Below, piece after piece: positions 6,440 through 16,394 of a DNA stretch of 64,000 bases (the first letter of the stretch is position 1; each line of letters begins with the position of its first letter). The stretch comes from Bacillus australimaris. GTDB taxonomy: Bacteria; Bacillota; Bacilli; Bacillales; Bacillaceae. The notes below the pieces were generated by a model. The model did not search any database. It saw nothing but the letters and a program-made list of their open reading frames with translations, and was not told the origin of the DNA. A program made the position numbers and the translations under genes. The DNA lies in NCBI RefSeq assembly GCF_001307105.1, contig NZ_LGYN01000027.1, positions 1 to 64,000 on the forward strand, in the 5' to 3' direction.

Positions 6440-8383
6440 ATGAAAAAAATATTTGCGAACAAATATAGCTTTTTTGTTTTGGCTGTTCTTTTATTTTGGG
6501 CAAAATCGTACACAGCCTACAAAATGGACTTTAATTTAGGAGTGAAGGGATCTTTTCAAGAGGGTCTTCTCTTATTAAATCCATTCAGTTCAGCCATTGT
6601 GTTTTTAGGACTTGCTCTCTTTTTTAAGGGGCGTAAATCTGCCATTGTTTTAATTGTAATTGATTTTATTATGACCGCACTTTTATATGCCAATGTAGCG
6701 TATTATCGTTTCTTTGATGATTTCTTGACCTTCCCAACAATGAAGCAAGCAGGAAATCTGGGAGGAGGTATGACAGGCGGTGTGTTAGCAAGTATTAAGC
6801 CGCATGACCTTTTGTACTTCCTTGATATCATTATCTTGATTGCGATTGTCATTTGGAGACCAGAAGTGAAGAAGTTCCAAATGAAAAAGACATTTGCACT
6901 GCTGATTGTGGCTGCTGGTGTAGGTCTGTTCTTTGTTAACCTTCATTTAGCAGAAAAGGATCGTCCAGAATTATTAACGAGAACATTCGATCATAAGTAT
7001 ATTGTCAAATATTTAGGCGTGTATAACTACGCGATTTATGACGGTGTTCAAACAGCGCAAAATGCGACGCAGGTAGCTAATGCGAGCAGTGATGATTTAA
7101 CGGATGTTGTGAACTATACGACGTCTCACTATGCAAAGCCAAATGCAGAATATTTTGGTAAAGCAAAAGGGAAAAACATTATTAAAATCCATTTAGAGAG
7201 CTTCCAGTCATTTTTAATTGACTACAAGTTAAATGGAGAAGAAGTGACACCATTTTTAAACAAACTCGCTCATGGAAAAGACGACTTTACGTATTTTGAT
7301 AACTTCTTCCATCAGACTGGGCAAGGTAAAACTTCTGATGCTGAGCTGATGATGGACAATAGTATGTTTGGTTTGCCAGAGGGAGCGGCGTTTGTGACAA
7401 AGGGTGAAAATACCTTCCAATCACTTCCTGCCATCTTAGATCAAAAAGCAGGCTATACGAGTGCAGTGCTTCACGGAGACTATAAATCTTTCTGGAACCG
7501 TGACACGATTTATAAACATATGGGAATTGATCAATTCTTCGATGCTTCCCATTACAACATGGACGAAGAAAACCTTGTGAATATGGGTCTGAAGGATAAA
7601 CCGTTCTTCAAAGAATCCATTCCAATGTTAGAATCAATGAAAAAGCCATTTTATGCACACTTAATGACACTGACAAATCACTATCCATTTAATTTGGATG
7701 AAAAAGATGCGACAATCGCTAAAGCAACAACTGGCGATAAAACAGTGGATAACTATTTCCAGACAGCACGATATTTAGATGAGTCATTAGAGCAATTCTT
7801 TAAGGACTTGAAAAAATCAGGTCTATATAAAGACTCAGTTATTTTGTTATATGGTGACCATAACGGTATTTCTGAGAACCATAACCGTGCAATGAGTGAA
7901 ATTCAAGGAAAAGAAATTACGCCTTACCAAAATGCACAAAACCAGCGTGTTCCGCTTATGATTCGTATTCCTGGTAAGCAGGGCGGCGTGAACCATACGT
8001 ATGGTGGTGAAGTAGACGTAATGCCAACGCTTCTTCACTTACAAGGTATCGATTCAAATGAATTCGTGAATTTTGGAACAGATTTATTCTCTAAAAAGCA
8101 TGATCAGACCGTTGCCTTCCGTAATGGAAACTATGTGACACCGAAATACACACTTGTCGATAATACTGTCTATGATACGAAGACAGGTAAAGTGGTGAAA
8201 CAAAATAAACAGACAGAGGCGATTAAAGCCCGTGTTGATAATCAGTTAAGTCTTTCAGATAAAGTGCTCTACAGGGATCTTCTTCGATTCCATAAATTAT
8301 CTGATTTCAAACCAGTGAATCCATCGGATTATTTCTATGGTAAAACAAACGAAGAAAAAGATGCAGGATCTTCTGCTAACTAA
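6440..8383 (+). CDS. yfnI: Lipoteichoic acid synthase family protein (YfnI type)
   Basis: 647 residues, the usual LtaS length. Five N-terminal membrane helices (about residues 8-170) are followed by an extracellular sulfatase-fold domain. Active-site residues are visible: Glu253 in IHLESFQ, the catalytic Thr298 in GQGKTSDAE, Trp in SFWNRD, and Asp/His in YGDHNG. LtaS enzymes move glycerol phosphate from phosphatidylglycerol onto the growing lipoteichoic acid chain outside the membrane. Of the four B. subtilis paralogues it resembles YfnI most closely from memory, including the start MKK.F..K.SFFVLAV.LFWAK. Monocistronic, with its own terminator. An ECF promoter upstream suggests induction by envelope stress. 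Confidence 0.93.
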   Translation: MKKIFANKYSFFVLAVLLFWAKSYTAYKMDFNLGVKGSFQEGLLLLNPFSSAIVFLGLALFFKGRKSAIVLIVIDFIMTALLYANVAYYRFFDDFLTFPTMKQAGNLGGGMTGGVLASIKPHDLLYFLDIIILIAIVIWRPEVKKFQMKKTFALLIVAAGVGLFFVNLHLAEKDRPELLTRTFDHKYIVKYLGVYNYAIYDGVQTAQNATQVANASSDDLTDVVNYTTSHYAKPNAEYFGKAKGKNIIKIHLESFQSFLIDYKLNGEEVTPFLNKLAHGKDDFTYFDNFFHQTGQGKTSDAELMMDNSMFGLPEGAAFVTKGENTFQSLPAILDQKAGYTSAVLHGDYKSFWNRDTIYKHMGIDQFFDASHYNMDEENLVNMGLKDKPFFKESIPMLESMKKPFYAHLMTLTNHYPFNLDEKDATIAKATTGDKTVDNYFQTARYLDESLEQFFKDLKKSGLYKDSVILLYGDHNGISENHNRAMSEIQGKEITPYQNAQNQRVPLMIRIPGKQGGVNHTYGGEVDVMPTLLHLQGIDSNEFVNFGTDLFSKKHDQTVAFRNGNYVTPKYTLVDNTVYDTKTGKVVKQNKQTEAIKARVDNQLSLSDKVLYRDLLRFHKLSDFKPVNPSDYFYGKTNEEKDAGSSAN

Positions 8384-8393
8384 CTGAGTTTTG

Positions 8394-8423
8394 GGCAAGC
8401 ACAGAAAGGTGCTTGCCTTTTTT
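8394..8423 (+). terminator. Terminator of the LtaS-type gene
   Basis: GGCAAGCAC and GTGCTTGCC pair around AGAAAG and are followed by six Ts. Confidence 0.92.
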
Positions 8424-8433
8424 CTCTCATTGC

Positions 8434-8462
8434 TTGATTTGTTGGCAAAATATGTTTATATT
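8434..8462 (+). promoter_or_regulatory. SigA promoter of the signal peptidase gene
   Basis: TTGATT (8434-8439) and TATATT (8457-8462) with a 17-base spacer. The resulting leader is about 70 bases. Confidence 0.6.
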
Positions 8463-8537
8463 TAGGGAGAAACAAGCGTGACGCTGGCAGACAGCTGGTG
8501 AAACACATTTCGTCCTAGGGGAATTCAGGAGGAGTTT

Positions 8538-9104
8538 ATGACAACAAATACAAAAACACAAAAAAAGAAATCAGAATTATGGGGCTGGATCAAAGCCATC
8601 TTAATCGCATTCATTGCTGTTTTTATCATTCGGAACTTTTTATTCGCGCCATACATTGTCAAAGGTTCTTCTATGTACCCGACATTGCATGATACAGAGC
8701 GGGTGTTTGTGAATAAAACAGTTGATTATTTCGATGATTATAAACGAGGACAGATCATTGTTCTTGATGGGGAAGACCGCAGCACCCATTATGTCAAACG
8801 CTTGATTGGTTTACCTGGTGATAAGATTGAAATGAAAAATGACCAGCTATACGTCAATGGTCAAAAAGTGGCGGAGCCTTACTTAGCGTCAAATAAAAAG
8901 AAAGCAGCTGCAGACGGTACATTGCTGACACCTGATTTTGGTCCTCTTACTGTTCCAAAAGGAAAGTATTTTGTGATGGGTGACAACCGCCAAAATTCAA
9001 TGGACAGCCGCAACGGCTTAGGACTTTTTACAAAACGTGATATTCAAGGAACTACCTCATTTGTATTTTATCCATTCCAAGATATTCGATTACTCAACAA
9101 ATAA
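8538..9104 (+). CDS. Type I signal peptidase (SipS/SipT type)
   Basis: 188 residues from ATG 8538 behind AGGAGGAG. A basic N-terminus and one membrane anchor (about 18-38) precede the extracytoplasmic catalytic domain. The Ser-Lys dyad is visible: Ser45 in KGSSMYPT and Lys87 in HYVKRLIG. Further family boxes are KYFVMGDNR and NSMDSRNGLG. It removes signal peptides from secreted preproteins at the outer membrane face. It looks most like SipT, but the neighbours are not those of B. subtilis sipS or sipT, so it is probably an additional paralogue. Monocistronic. Confidence 0.95.
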   Translation: MTTNTKTQKKKSELWGWIKAILIAFIAVFIIRNFLFAPYIVKGSSMYPTLHDTERVFVNKTVDYFDDYKRGQIIVLDGEDRSTHYVKRLIGLPGDKIEMKNDQLYVNGQKVAEPYLASNKKKAAADGTLLTPDFGPLTVPKGKYFVMGDNRQNSMDSRNGLGLFTKRDIQGTTSFVFYPFQDIRLLNK

Positions 9105-9105
9105 G

Positions 9106-9135
9106 AAAAAAAGCACACAGCGTGTGCTTTTTTTT
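9106..9135. terminator. Bidirectional terminator
   Basis: AGCACAC and GTGTGCT pair around AGC, with a long A run before and a T run after. It serves the signal peptidase gene and the convergent metY. Confidence 0.9.
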
Positions 9136-9138
9136 ATT

Positions 9139-10452
<1,314 letters not shown>

Positions 10453-10493
10453 TTAGATAAAACCAACTGTTTTGATAAGAAATATTTAATAAG

Positions 10494-10522
10494 ACTATAA
10501 ATCTTGTTCCCTGCCCGGTCAA
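10494..10522 (-). promoter_or_regulatory. SigA promoter of metY
   Basis: On the minus strand, TTGACC (10522-10517) and TATAGT (10499-10494) with a 17-base spacer. The leader is about 55 bases, too short for a SAM riboswitch. Confidence 0.7.
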
Positions 10523-10560
10523 TCATTTTTTAGATAAATCTGAAAAAACAATAAATAAAG

Positions 10561-10675
10561 TTGACAGGTCGGAATAGTATGTATTAACATGAGCATACTG
10601 AAAACACAAACAAGAATGGCTGATCGGTCAACCGAAGGCTCTATCACTCAAGCATGAGTGAAGAGCCTTTTTTTA
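10561..10675 (+). promoter_or_regulatory. Promoter-leader-terminator unit A (before the FbpB-like gene)
   Basis: TTGACA at 10561 is followed by GGAATAGTATG and an inverted repeat AGTATG/CATACT (10576-10599) over the expected -10 and start region. Then come a conserved box GCTGATCGG-TCAAC-CGAAGG (from 10619) and a strong intrinsic terminator (10636-10675: GGCTCT/AGAGCC plus CACTC/GAGTG, then seven Ts). The same arrangement recurs at 10874-10981. Expression of B. subtilis ssu genes is reported to be controlled at both initiation and termination, and the cysteine regulator CymR is a likely initiation factor. Assigning this unit to CymR is inference. Confidence 0.65.
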
Positions 10676-10699
10676 TTTGAATAAGAAAGGATGATGAAG

Positions 10700-10855
10700 A
10701 TGGAAAAAAAGAAAAAGCGAAGAAAATACAGAAAACACATGGATATCACATTAGATATATTAATTGAGCGGAACAAATATGAGATATACAGCAACAAGGA
10801 ACGAATAGAAGCGATTTACGATCGAATTGATGAAAAGCATACAAGGACAAAATAA
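10700..10855 (+). CDS. FbpB-family-like small basic protein, 51 aa
   Basis: Too short for most gene finders. ATG 10700 has AAAGG nine bases upstream; in-frame ATGs at 10691 and 10694 are too close to that site. The N-terminus is strongly basic (MEKKKKRRKYRKH), followed by a helical part with the pattern LIERNKYEIYSNKERIEAI and RIDEKH. This matches my memory of the Fur-regulated basic protein B family (NK.E...N.E.IE.I..R...KH), proposed to act as RNA chaperones with the iron-sparing small RNA FsrA. No Fur box is visible. The gene lies instead between two sulfur-type leader units. Family call moderate, function inferred. Confidence 0.65.
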   Translation: MEKKKKRRKYRKHMDITLDILIERNKYEIYSNKERIEAIYDRIDEKHTRTK

Positions 10856-10873
10856 CTATTTTATAAAATTAAG

Positions 10874-10981
10874 TTGATTTATAGGATTAGTATGATTTAG
10901 GATGGTGCTAACAAATCAATATGAATAGCTGATCGGACAACACGAAGGCTCTTATCTCTCTTTTGGGATAAGGGCCTTTCT
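10874..10981 (+). promoter_or_regulatory. Promoter-leader-terminator unit B (before ssuB)
   Basis: Second copy of the unit at 10561. TTGATT (10874-10879) is followed by GGATTAGTATG, the box GCTGATCGG-ACAAC-ACGAAGG (from 10928), and a hairpin in which AGGCTCTTATC (10946-10956) pairs with GATAAGGGCCT (10967-10977). It lacks a long T run, so readthrough into ssuB is probable or conditional. Distances from the -35 to the conserved box are 58 and 54 bases in the two copies. Confidence 0.65.
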
Positions 10982-11018
10982 GTGTATCTATCTGATGGCA
11001 AGGGGAGTGGAGGTTTCA

Positions 11019-11786
11019 ATGACGATTTCAATTGATATTGTGGATAAGTCCTTTTGGAAAGACAAACAGACCATTCGAGTGCTAGAAGACATGAGATTGA
11101 CCATCGTCCCCGGTGAATTTGTGACGGTGATTGGTCCGAGCGGATGCGGGAAAAGTACATTGCTAAAGATCATTGGCGGGCTCGATACAGAGTATGATGG
11201 GCACATCTCGATAGGGAACAGACAGATCACAGAACCAGGAATGAAACAGGGATTTATCTTTCAGGAACACCGCTTGTTTCCATGGCTGACAGTCGAAGAA
11301 AACATAGCAGCCAATTTCAATTTAAAACAATCGGATGTACGCCGCAAAGTGGATGAATTGATTGAAATTGTTCGATTAAAAGGGTTTGAACATGCTTATC
11401 CACATGAGCTCTCAGGAGGGATGTCACAGCGGGTTGCCATTGCGAGAGCACTCCTGCGTGATCCGGAGATCTTATTGCTTGATGAACCATTTGGTGCGCT
11501 GGATGCATTCACACGAAAACACTTGCAGGATGTGCTGCTGGACATATGGCAGGAGAAAAGAACAACGATGGTGCTCGTGACTCATGATATTGATGAATCT
11601 ATTTATTTAGGAAATGAAATTGTGCTCTTACAAGCAAGGCCTGGCCGAATTCATAAAATTCTTCCCGTGAACTTACCTTTTCCGCGTGATAGAACGTCAA
11701 CTGATTTTCAAAACTTAAGACAAAAGGTGCTTTCAGAATTTGAGAAAACAGATGAACTGTTACTAACGGATGGATCAGGAATTTAA
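11019..11786 (+). CDS. ssuB: Aliphatic sulfonate ABC transporter, ATP-binding protein
   Basis: 255 residues from ATG 11019 (GGAGG five bases upstream); an in-frame ATG at 10995 has no good site. Walker [11 protein letters not shown]-loop [12 protein letters not shown], signature LSGGMSQR, Walker [12 protein letters not shown] and switch LVTHDIDE are all intact. It is the nitrate/sulfonate/taurine importer ATPase type. First gene of ssuBACD, 13 bases before ssuA. It powers uptake of alkanesulfonates as sulfur source. Confidence 0.95.
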   Translation: MTISIDIVDKSFWKDKQTIRVLEDMRLTIVPGEFVTVIGPSGCGKSTLLKIIGGLDTEYDGHISIGNRQITEPGMKQGFIFQEHRLFPWLTVEENIAANFNLKQSDVRRKVDELIEIVRLKGFEHAYPHELSGGMSQRVAIARALLRDPEILLLDEPFGALDAFTRKHLQDVLLDIWQEKRTTMVLVTHDIDESIYLGNEIVLLQARPGRIHKILPVNLPFPRDRTSTDFQNLRQKVLSEFEKTDELLLTDGSGI

Positions 11787-11799
11787 GGAGGACAATCGC

Positions 11800-12792
11800 A
11801 TGAAAAAGAAACAAATGATCATTTTCTTTTTGAGTCTTTTACTTGTTTTAGCAGGGTGTGATCAAGCAGCAGACGGCTCAGAAAACAAGGTGAAAGAGAT
11901 TCGGATTGGGATTCAGCAAAGTTTGAGCCCGCTTCTTTTAGCAAAGGAAAAGGGATGGTTTGAACAAGCATTTGAAAAAGAAGGAGTGAAGATAAAGTGG
12001 GTGGAGTTTCAAAGTGGTCCTCCCCAATTTGAAGGACTTGCGGCAAATCAATTAGATTTTTCACAGGTTGGGAACTCACCAGTCATAGCGGGCCAGGCAG
12101 CAGGTATTGATTTTAAGGAAATTGGTTTATCTCAGGATGGGCTGAAAGCGAACGGTATTTTAGTGAATAAGAACAGTGAGATTCAAAAAGTAGAAGACTT
12201 AAAAGGGAAAAAAATTGCTGTTGCTAAAGGGAGCAGTGGCTTTGACTTTTTATACAAAGTATTAGATCAGGCAGGTTTATCTGCAAAGGATGTTCAAATC
12301 ATTCAGCTTCAGCCAGATGAAGCGATATCTGCATTTGAAAATGGGTCCGTTGATGCTTGGTCGATCTGGGAGCCGTTCCTATCACTGGAAACGATAGAGA
12401 AGGGAGCAAAGCTTCTAGTGAATGGGGAAGCATCAGATTTATATTCTCCAGGTTTCACACTTGTTAGAACACAGTTTGCTGAACAGCATCCTGAACTAGT
12501 GGTGAAATTCTTAAAGGTATATGATCGTGCGGTGAAATGGCAGAAAGCACATCAAGAAGAAGCTGTTACTCTATATGCGCGTTTGAAAAATTTAGATAAG
12601 AAGGTCGTAACACAAGTATTAAATAATACGGAACCACTCAATAAGCCCATCTCGAAGAAAATCATCGATGCTCAGCAGCATACCGCTGATTTTCAATATA
12701 AAACAAAGGCTATCCAGCGGAAAATTGATGTGAATCACGTGGTAGACAATTCGTTTATTGAAAAAATGTTGAAAGAGGAGAAGGAAGGATGA
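11800..12792 (+). CDS. ssuA: Aliphatic sulfonate-binding lipoprotein
   Basis: 330 residues from ATG 11800 (AAGGAGG upstream; the in-frame ATG at 11770 lies inside ssuB). The signal peptide ends in a lipobox VLAGC, so the mature protein is anchored by a lipid-modified Cys on the outer membrane face. The body is a NitT/TauT-family periplasmic-type fold, with IRIGIQQSLSPLLLAKEKGW and a WSIWEPF motif near the ligand cleft. It overlaps ssuC by four bases. Confidence 0.94.
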   Translation: MKKKQMIIFFLSLLLVLAGCDQAADGSENKVKEIRIGIQQSLSPLLLAKEKGWFEQAFEKEGVKIKWVEFQSGPPQFEGLAANQLDFSQVGNSPVIAGQAAGIDFKEIGLSQDGLKANGILVNKNSEIQKVEDLKGKKIAVAKGSSGFDFLYKVLDQAGLSAKDVQIIQLQPDEAISAFENGSVDAWSIWEPFLSLETIEKGAKLLVNGEASDLYSPGFTLVRTQFAEQHPELVVKFLKVYDRAVKWQKAHQEEAVTLYARLKNLDKKVVTQVLNNTEPLNKPISKKIIDAQQHTADFQYKTKAIQRKIDVNHVVDNSFIEKMLKEEKEG

Positions 12793-13619
12793 AAGCTATT
12801 TCTAACCCGGCTATAGCGTCTAAAAGTGAGCGGACAAAGAAAAAAAGGAGAAAAACTTCTTCTTTGTATAAATTAAAGGGGCTGGTATTACCCATTTTAT
12901 TAATTGTGGTTTGGCAGGTCATAGCTGGTTCTCAAATTGTTTCTTCCACTGTATTGCCTTCGCCCGTCTTGATCACAGAATCCTTTCGAGAGTTGATACG
13001 TTCTGGTGAACTGTTTGGTCATTTATACATCAGCCTGTATCGAGCGATATGTGGGTTTCTACTTGGAGGAGGTTTAGGTCTTATCCTGGGCATATGCGTA
13101 GGGTTCTCCAAAAGAACAGAGCAGTATGTGGATCCGTCCCTTCAAATGCTGAGAACAGTCCCACATTTAGCTGTCACTCCTTTATTCATCCTCTGGTTTG
13201 GCTTTGATGAGACAGCGAAAATTTTATTGATTGCACTTGGAGCTTTTTTCCCGATTTATATCAATACTTTTCTAGGGATTCGCAGTGTGGATAATAAGCT
13301 GTTTGATGTGGCTCGCGCCTTAGAATTTAATTTGTATCAAAGCATCACAAAGTTGATTTTACCGGCTGCTCTTCCTCATATTCTTCTTGGCGTGAGGCTG
13401 TCATTAGGAATTGCTTGGCTTGGTCTAGTGGTAGCTGAATTGATGGGTTCAAGCAGCGGCGTCGGTTATATGATTATGGATGCAAGGCAATTTTCTCAAA
13501 CAGATAAGGTGTTTGTAGGAATTATCATTTTTGCAGTAGTAGGTAAGCTGACAGATTCATTGGTACGACTGTTAGAAAAGCGTCTGCTTAAGTGGCGCAC
13601 TAGTTATCAAGGTGAATAA
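12789..13619 (+). CDS. ssuC: Aliphatic sulfonate ABC transporter, permease
   Basis: 276 residues. Start ATG overlaps the ssuA stop (ATGA). A basic N-terminus is followed by six predicted membrane helices and the binding-protein-dependent permease EAA region, [33 protein letters not shown]. Forms the channel with SsuB. Confidence 0.95.
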   Translation: MKAISNPAIASKSERTKKKRRKTSSLYKLKGLVLPILLIVVWQVIAGSQIVSSTVLPSPVLITESFRELIRSGELFGHLYISLYRAICGFLLGGGLGLILGICVGFSKRTEQYVDPSLQMLRTVPHLAVTPLFILWFGFDETAKILLIALGAFFPIYINTFLGIRSVDNKLFDVARALEFNLYQSITKLILPAALPHILLGVRLSLGIAWLGLVVAELMGSSSGVGYMIMDARQFSQTDKVFVGIIIFAVVGKLTDSLVRLLEKRLLKWRTSYQGE

Positions 13620-13636
13620 TAATAGGGGGCGATGTG

Positions 13637-14779
13637 ATGAATATTCTATGGTTTATTCCAACGCATGGAGACGGCCGTTATTTAGGATCAACAAAAGGTG
13701 CAAGAAAGGCAGACTATCCATATTTTAAACAGATTGCTCAAGCTGCCGACCAGCTTGGTTATACAGGGGTCTTGCTGCCGACTGGGAGATCCTGTGAAGA
13801 TCCATGGCTGACGGCGTCCGCTTTAGCTGCAGAAACAACGCATTTAAAGTTCCTCGTGGCTCTTAGACCAGGTCTGATGCAGCCGTCTGTTGCTGCTAGA
13901 ATGACTTCTACATTAGATCGTCTTTCAGGCGGGAGGCTGCTGATTAATGTTGTAGCAGGGGGAAGTAAAGAGGAGCTTGAAGGAGATGGGTTATTTATTT
14001 CTCATGATGAACGTTATGAGGCAACAGAAGAGTTTTTGACGATTTGGAAGCGGTTATTGAAAGGAGAAAATGTACAGTTTCAAGGAAAACATCTACAGTC
14101 AGAAAATGGCCGGCTGTTATTCCCGCCAGCTCAAACACCCCATCCACCAGTCTTTTTTGGCGGATCATCGGCAGCGGGGATTCAAACAGCCGCCAAGCAT
14201 ACAGATGTCTATTTAACTTGGGGCGAACCGCCATTACAAGTAAAAGAGAAAATTGAACAGGTGAAGAAACAGGCTGAAAAGGAAGGAAGAACGGTGAAGT
14301 TTGGCATTCGTCTTCATGTGATTGTGAGAGAAACAGAAGAGGAGGCATGGCAGGCAGCGGAACATCTGATTCGTCATCTAGATCAAGAAACAATTGATAA
14401 GGCACAAAAAGTTCTACAGGGCATGGACTCAGTAGGTCAAAGACGAATGGTGGAATTGCATCAAGGGGATAAAAATAAACTTGAAATCAGCCCAAATCTT
14501 TGGGCAGGCATTGGTTTAGTACGCGGCGGTGCAGGAACAGCCCTCGTCGGAGACCCGCAAACAGTGGCAGAGCGTATATTAGAATATAAGTCTCTAGGCA
14601 TTGATACATTTATATTTTCTGGATACCCGCACCTGGAAGAAGCTTATTATTTAGCAGAGCTTGTTTTCCCGCTCCTTCCATTCAATAAACAGGGGGAAGC
14701 AGAACTTCATGTGCCAGCTGGTGAAATTATTGGAAACAATCATTTCCCAGATGCAGCCTCTGCAGCGAGTTCCTCATAA
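13637..14779 (+). CDS. ssuD: FMNH2-dependent alkanesulfonate monooxygenase
   Basis: 380 residues from ATG 13637, with AGGGGG upstream; GTG 13634 is an alternative one codon longer. Bacterial luciferase-like TIM barrel, with [45 protein letters not shown] and [10 protein letters not shown]. SsuD cleaves C1-C14 alkanesulfonates to aldehyde and sulfite using reduced FMN supplied by a separate reductase. Last gene of the operon. The B. subtilis operon continues with ygaN, which is absent. Confidence 0.95.
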   Translation: MNILWFIPTHGDGRYLGSTKGARKADYPYFKQIAQAADQLGYTGVLLPTGRSCEDPWLTASALAAETTHLKFLVALRPGLMQPSVAARMTSTLDRLSGGRLLINVVAGGSKEELEGDGLFISHDERYEATEEFLTIWKRLLKGENVQFQGKHLQSENGRLLFPPAQTPHPPVFFGGSSAAGIQTAAKHTDVYLTWGEPPLQVKEKIEQVKKQAEKEGRTVKFGIRLHVIVRETEEEAWQAAEHLIRHLDQETIDKAQKVLQGMDSVGQRRMVELHQGDKNKLEISPNLWAGIGLVRGGAGTALVGDPQTVAERILEYKSLGIDTFIFSGYPHLEEAYYLAELVFPLLPFNKQGEAELHVPAGEIIGNNHFPDAASAASSS

Positions 14780-14785
14780 ATATGA

Positions 14786-14823
14786 AAAAGCAAAGCAGTC
14801 TGCGATGACTGCTTTGCTTTTTT
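14786..14823 (+). terminator. Terminator of the ssu operon
   Basis: AAGCAAAGCAGTC pairs with GACTGCTTTGCTT around TGCGAT, followed by a T run. Confidence 0.93.
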
Positions 14824-15319
14824 TATAGAAAGGGAGCGAGTCATATGTTGTGTACTACTGAACAAAGTAAGGGCTTTTTTCCCAATCGATTTTCTTGTAT
14901 ATACATATTTTAAGAGCCAAGAGAAGAAGGAAAATATACTCACTCTTTTATCGGAATGATCAGTAAATATTTCATAATTGGCGTTGCTGCGACATATAAT
15001 CAGGACTTTTATATCTGATATAACGGGGGAATTCTTTCTATCTCAGAAAAAAGAAAGAAGATAAATATCGGATGATCAATATGGACTATTTCCAAAAAGG
15101 AAGAAAAAAGATGGTTTAATTGACATTAAATGGTTCTTGTAGTTCTTAAGGGGTACCAAAATCTAGTAAATAAGAGAGAGTTTAAGTGGTTGAAAATGAA
15201 TAATTGAATAAAAAGTCATGTTTTACTCAAATGTATGTTCGGTCGAAAATGGGATGTTCTGTAGATGTTTGGAGGATGAAGCCTATGATACGATCATCAT
15301 AAGCTGGGAGGTGAAAAGT
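14824..15319 (+). other. Long AT-rich gap upstream of the peptide cassette
   Basis: I see no gene here; a minus-strand reading at 14740-14943 is not protein-like. A possible promoter is TTGACA at 15120-15125, but the -10 at 17 bases (TTCTTA, 15143-15148) is weak. Around 14990-15030 there are two AT-rich TATAAT-like boxes. The length of untranslated DNA is typical of a regulated locus. Confidence 0.4.
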
Positions 15320-15532
15320 ATGACTTATGCAGCGCCGCAAGTTGACTATTCCACTATGGAACCTGCTATTATGGACCAAGCTTGGTTCTTAGTATTTGTT
15401 GCTGTCCTTCTTGGTTTGGGAGCAACAGTAGTTCTAGGAGCAGCAGTTTGGTGTTTAGCAAACGGCAAGGGTAGCTTTACGGGAGCCGTTCAGTGGGAAA
15501 GTGGCTTGAAAGTCCAAATTGAATGTAAGTAG
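15320..15532 (+). CDS. Candidate peptide (RiPP/bacteriocin) precursor, 70 aa
   Basis: ATG 15320 has GGGAGGTG seven bases upstream; a longer in-frame reading from 15218 has no ribosome site. Residues 1-20 are polar and acidic (MTYAAPQVDYSTMEPAIMDQ), 21-47 form a Gly/Ala/Val-rich membrane-type helix with GLGATVVLG spacing, and 48-70 are polar with NGKGSFTG and a C-terminal IECK. The only cysteines are Cys45 and Cys69. It is followed by a hairpin and then by ABC transporter, PqqD/M50 protease and small membrane protein genes on the same strand, the layout of a peptide precursor with its maturation, export and immunity genes. I do not recognise the peptide. The function is inferred from context. 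Confidence 0.7.
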   Translation: MTYAAPQVDYSTMEPAIMDQAWFLVFVAVLLGLGATVVLGAAVWCLANGKGSFTGAVQWESGLKVQIECK

Positions 15533-15576
15533 CTATACTTAGGATTCATCTTTTTACTTCTAGGATAAGACACCTG

Positions 15577-15607
15577 GGCTAAACCGTCTGTGGCGGGCGG
15601 TTTAGCC
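15577..15607 (+). terminator. Strong hairpin without T run after the precursor gene
   Basis: GGCTAAACCG (15577-15586) pairs perfectly with CGGTTTAGCC (15598-15607), extended inward by weaker pairs. No T tract follows. It probably acts as a partial terminator or as a 3' stabiliser that keeps precursor mRNA more abundant than the downstream genes. Confidence 0.6.
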
Positions 15608-15647
15608 TGATCTGTTTATAAAGAATATGCAGACACTTGGAGGTTAT

Positions 15648-16394
15648 ATGTTTACGATCGAGAATTTAACCAAGACGTATAAAAATAACGTGACTGCTGT
15701 CAATGATTTTCATTTAAAAATCGACCCTCATCAAATCGTTGCTGTTGCTGGACCGAATGGTTCGGGTAAAACAACGATGATTAACTGTATACTCGGCATC
15801 ATTAAGCATACAGAAGGAACGATTCATTTGCAGGACGTCACCAATGATGAACCATCCTTTAAAAAGCAAGTAGCCTATGTTCCAGATGATCTGCTGCTCC
15901 CTGAAGCATTGACTGGTGCTGAATATTTAGATTTTGTTTCTTCTATGTATGAATGTAAAACAATTCACAGAAGAAATCAACTAATTGAACTGTTTGATAT
16001 GGACTCGGCTTTATCAAGACCGATCGAAACCTATTCACATGGTATGAAAAAAAAGACACAGCTGATTGCTGCCTTTATGCTTGATAGTCAATTGGTGATC
16101 ATGGATGAGCCCTTTAGAGGACTTGATATTGAAGCGGTTATAAACACAAAAAAACTGATGAAGCGTTATGCCGAGCACCATGGTGCGATCTTGCTTTCAA
16201 CGCATGATATGCTTTCAGCGGAAGAGCTGTGCCAAAAAATCGCCATTATTTCTAAGGGAAATAAAATGGATGAAGGAACGGTCTCAGCCTTAAAGGAGAA
16301 GTATCAATCAAGCACACTGGAACAGGTGTTTCTGAAAGCTTCAATGTTAAGTGATAGGGGTGCACATTTTGATGAAATCATTAATCATTTCTAA
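15648..16394 (+). CDS. ABC transporter ATP-binding protein of the peptide cassette
   Basis: 248 residues from ATG 15648, with TTGGAGG upstream; the in-frame ATG 15627 lacks one. Walker A GPNGSGKTT, signature SHGMKKKTQLI (a degenerate LSGG, common in peptide-export and self-protection ABC proteins), Walker B LVIMDEPFRGLD and switch STHD are present. It overlaps the permease gene start by 23 bases. Likely pumps the mature peptide out or protects the producer, as SkfE, YydI and BcrA-type ATPases do. Confidence 0.9.
   Translation: MFTIENLTKTYKNNVTAVNDFHLKIDPHQIVAVAGPNGSGKTTMINCILGIIKHTEGTIHLQDVTNDEPSFKKQVAYVPDDLLLPEALTGAEYLDFVSSMYECKTIHRRNQLIELFDMDSALSRPIETYSHGMKKKTQLIAAFMLDSQLVIMDEPFRGLDIEAVINTKKLMKRYAEHHGAILLSTHDMLSAEELCQKIAIISKGNKMDEGTVSALKEKYQSSTLEQVFLKASMLSDRGAHFDEIINHF

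Noticed and set aside
10561-10675. 22-codon leader peptide (ATG at 10590) covering the conserved box in unit A
   Set aside because: No ribosome site, and the frame is not conserved in unit B, where it stops after two codons. The nucleotide box is conserved, not the peptide.
15218-15319. N-terminal extension of the candidate precursor peptide
   Set aside because: No ribosome site precedes 15218, while GGGAGGTG precedes 15320. The added residues look like untranslated leader.
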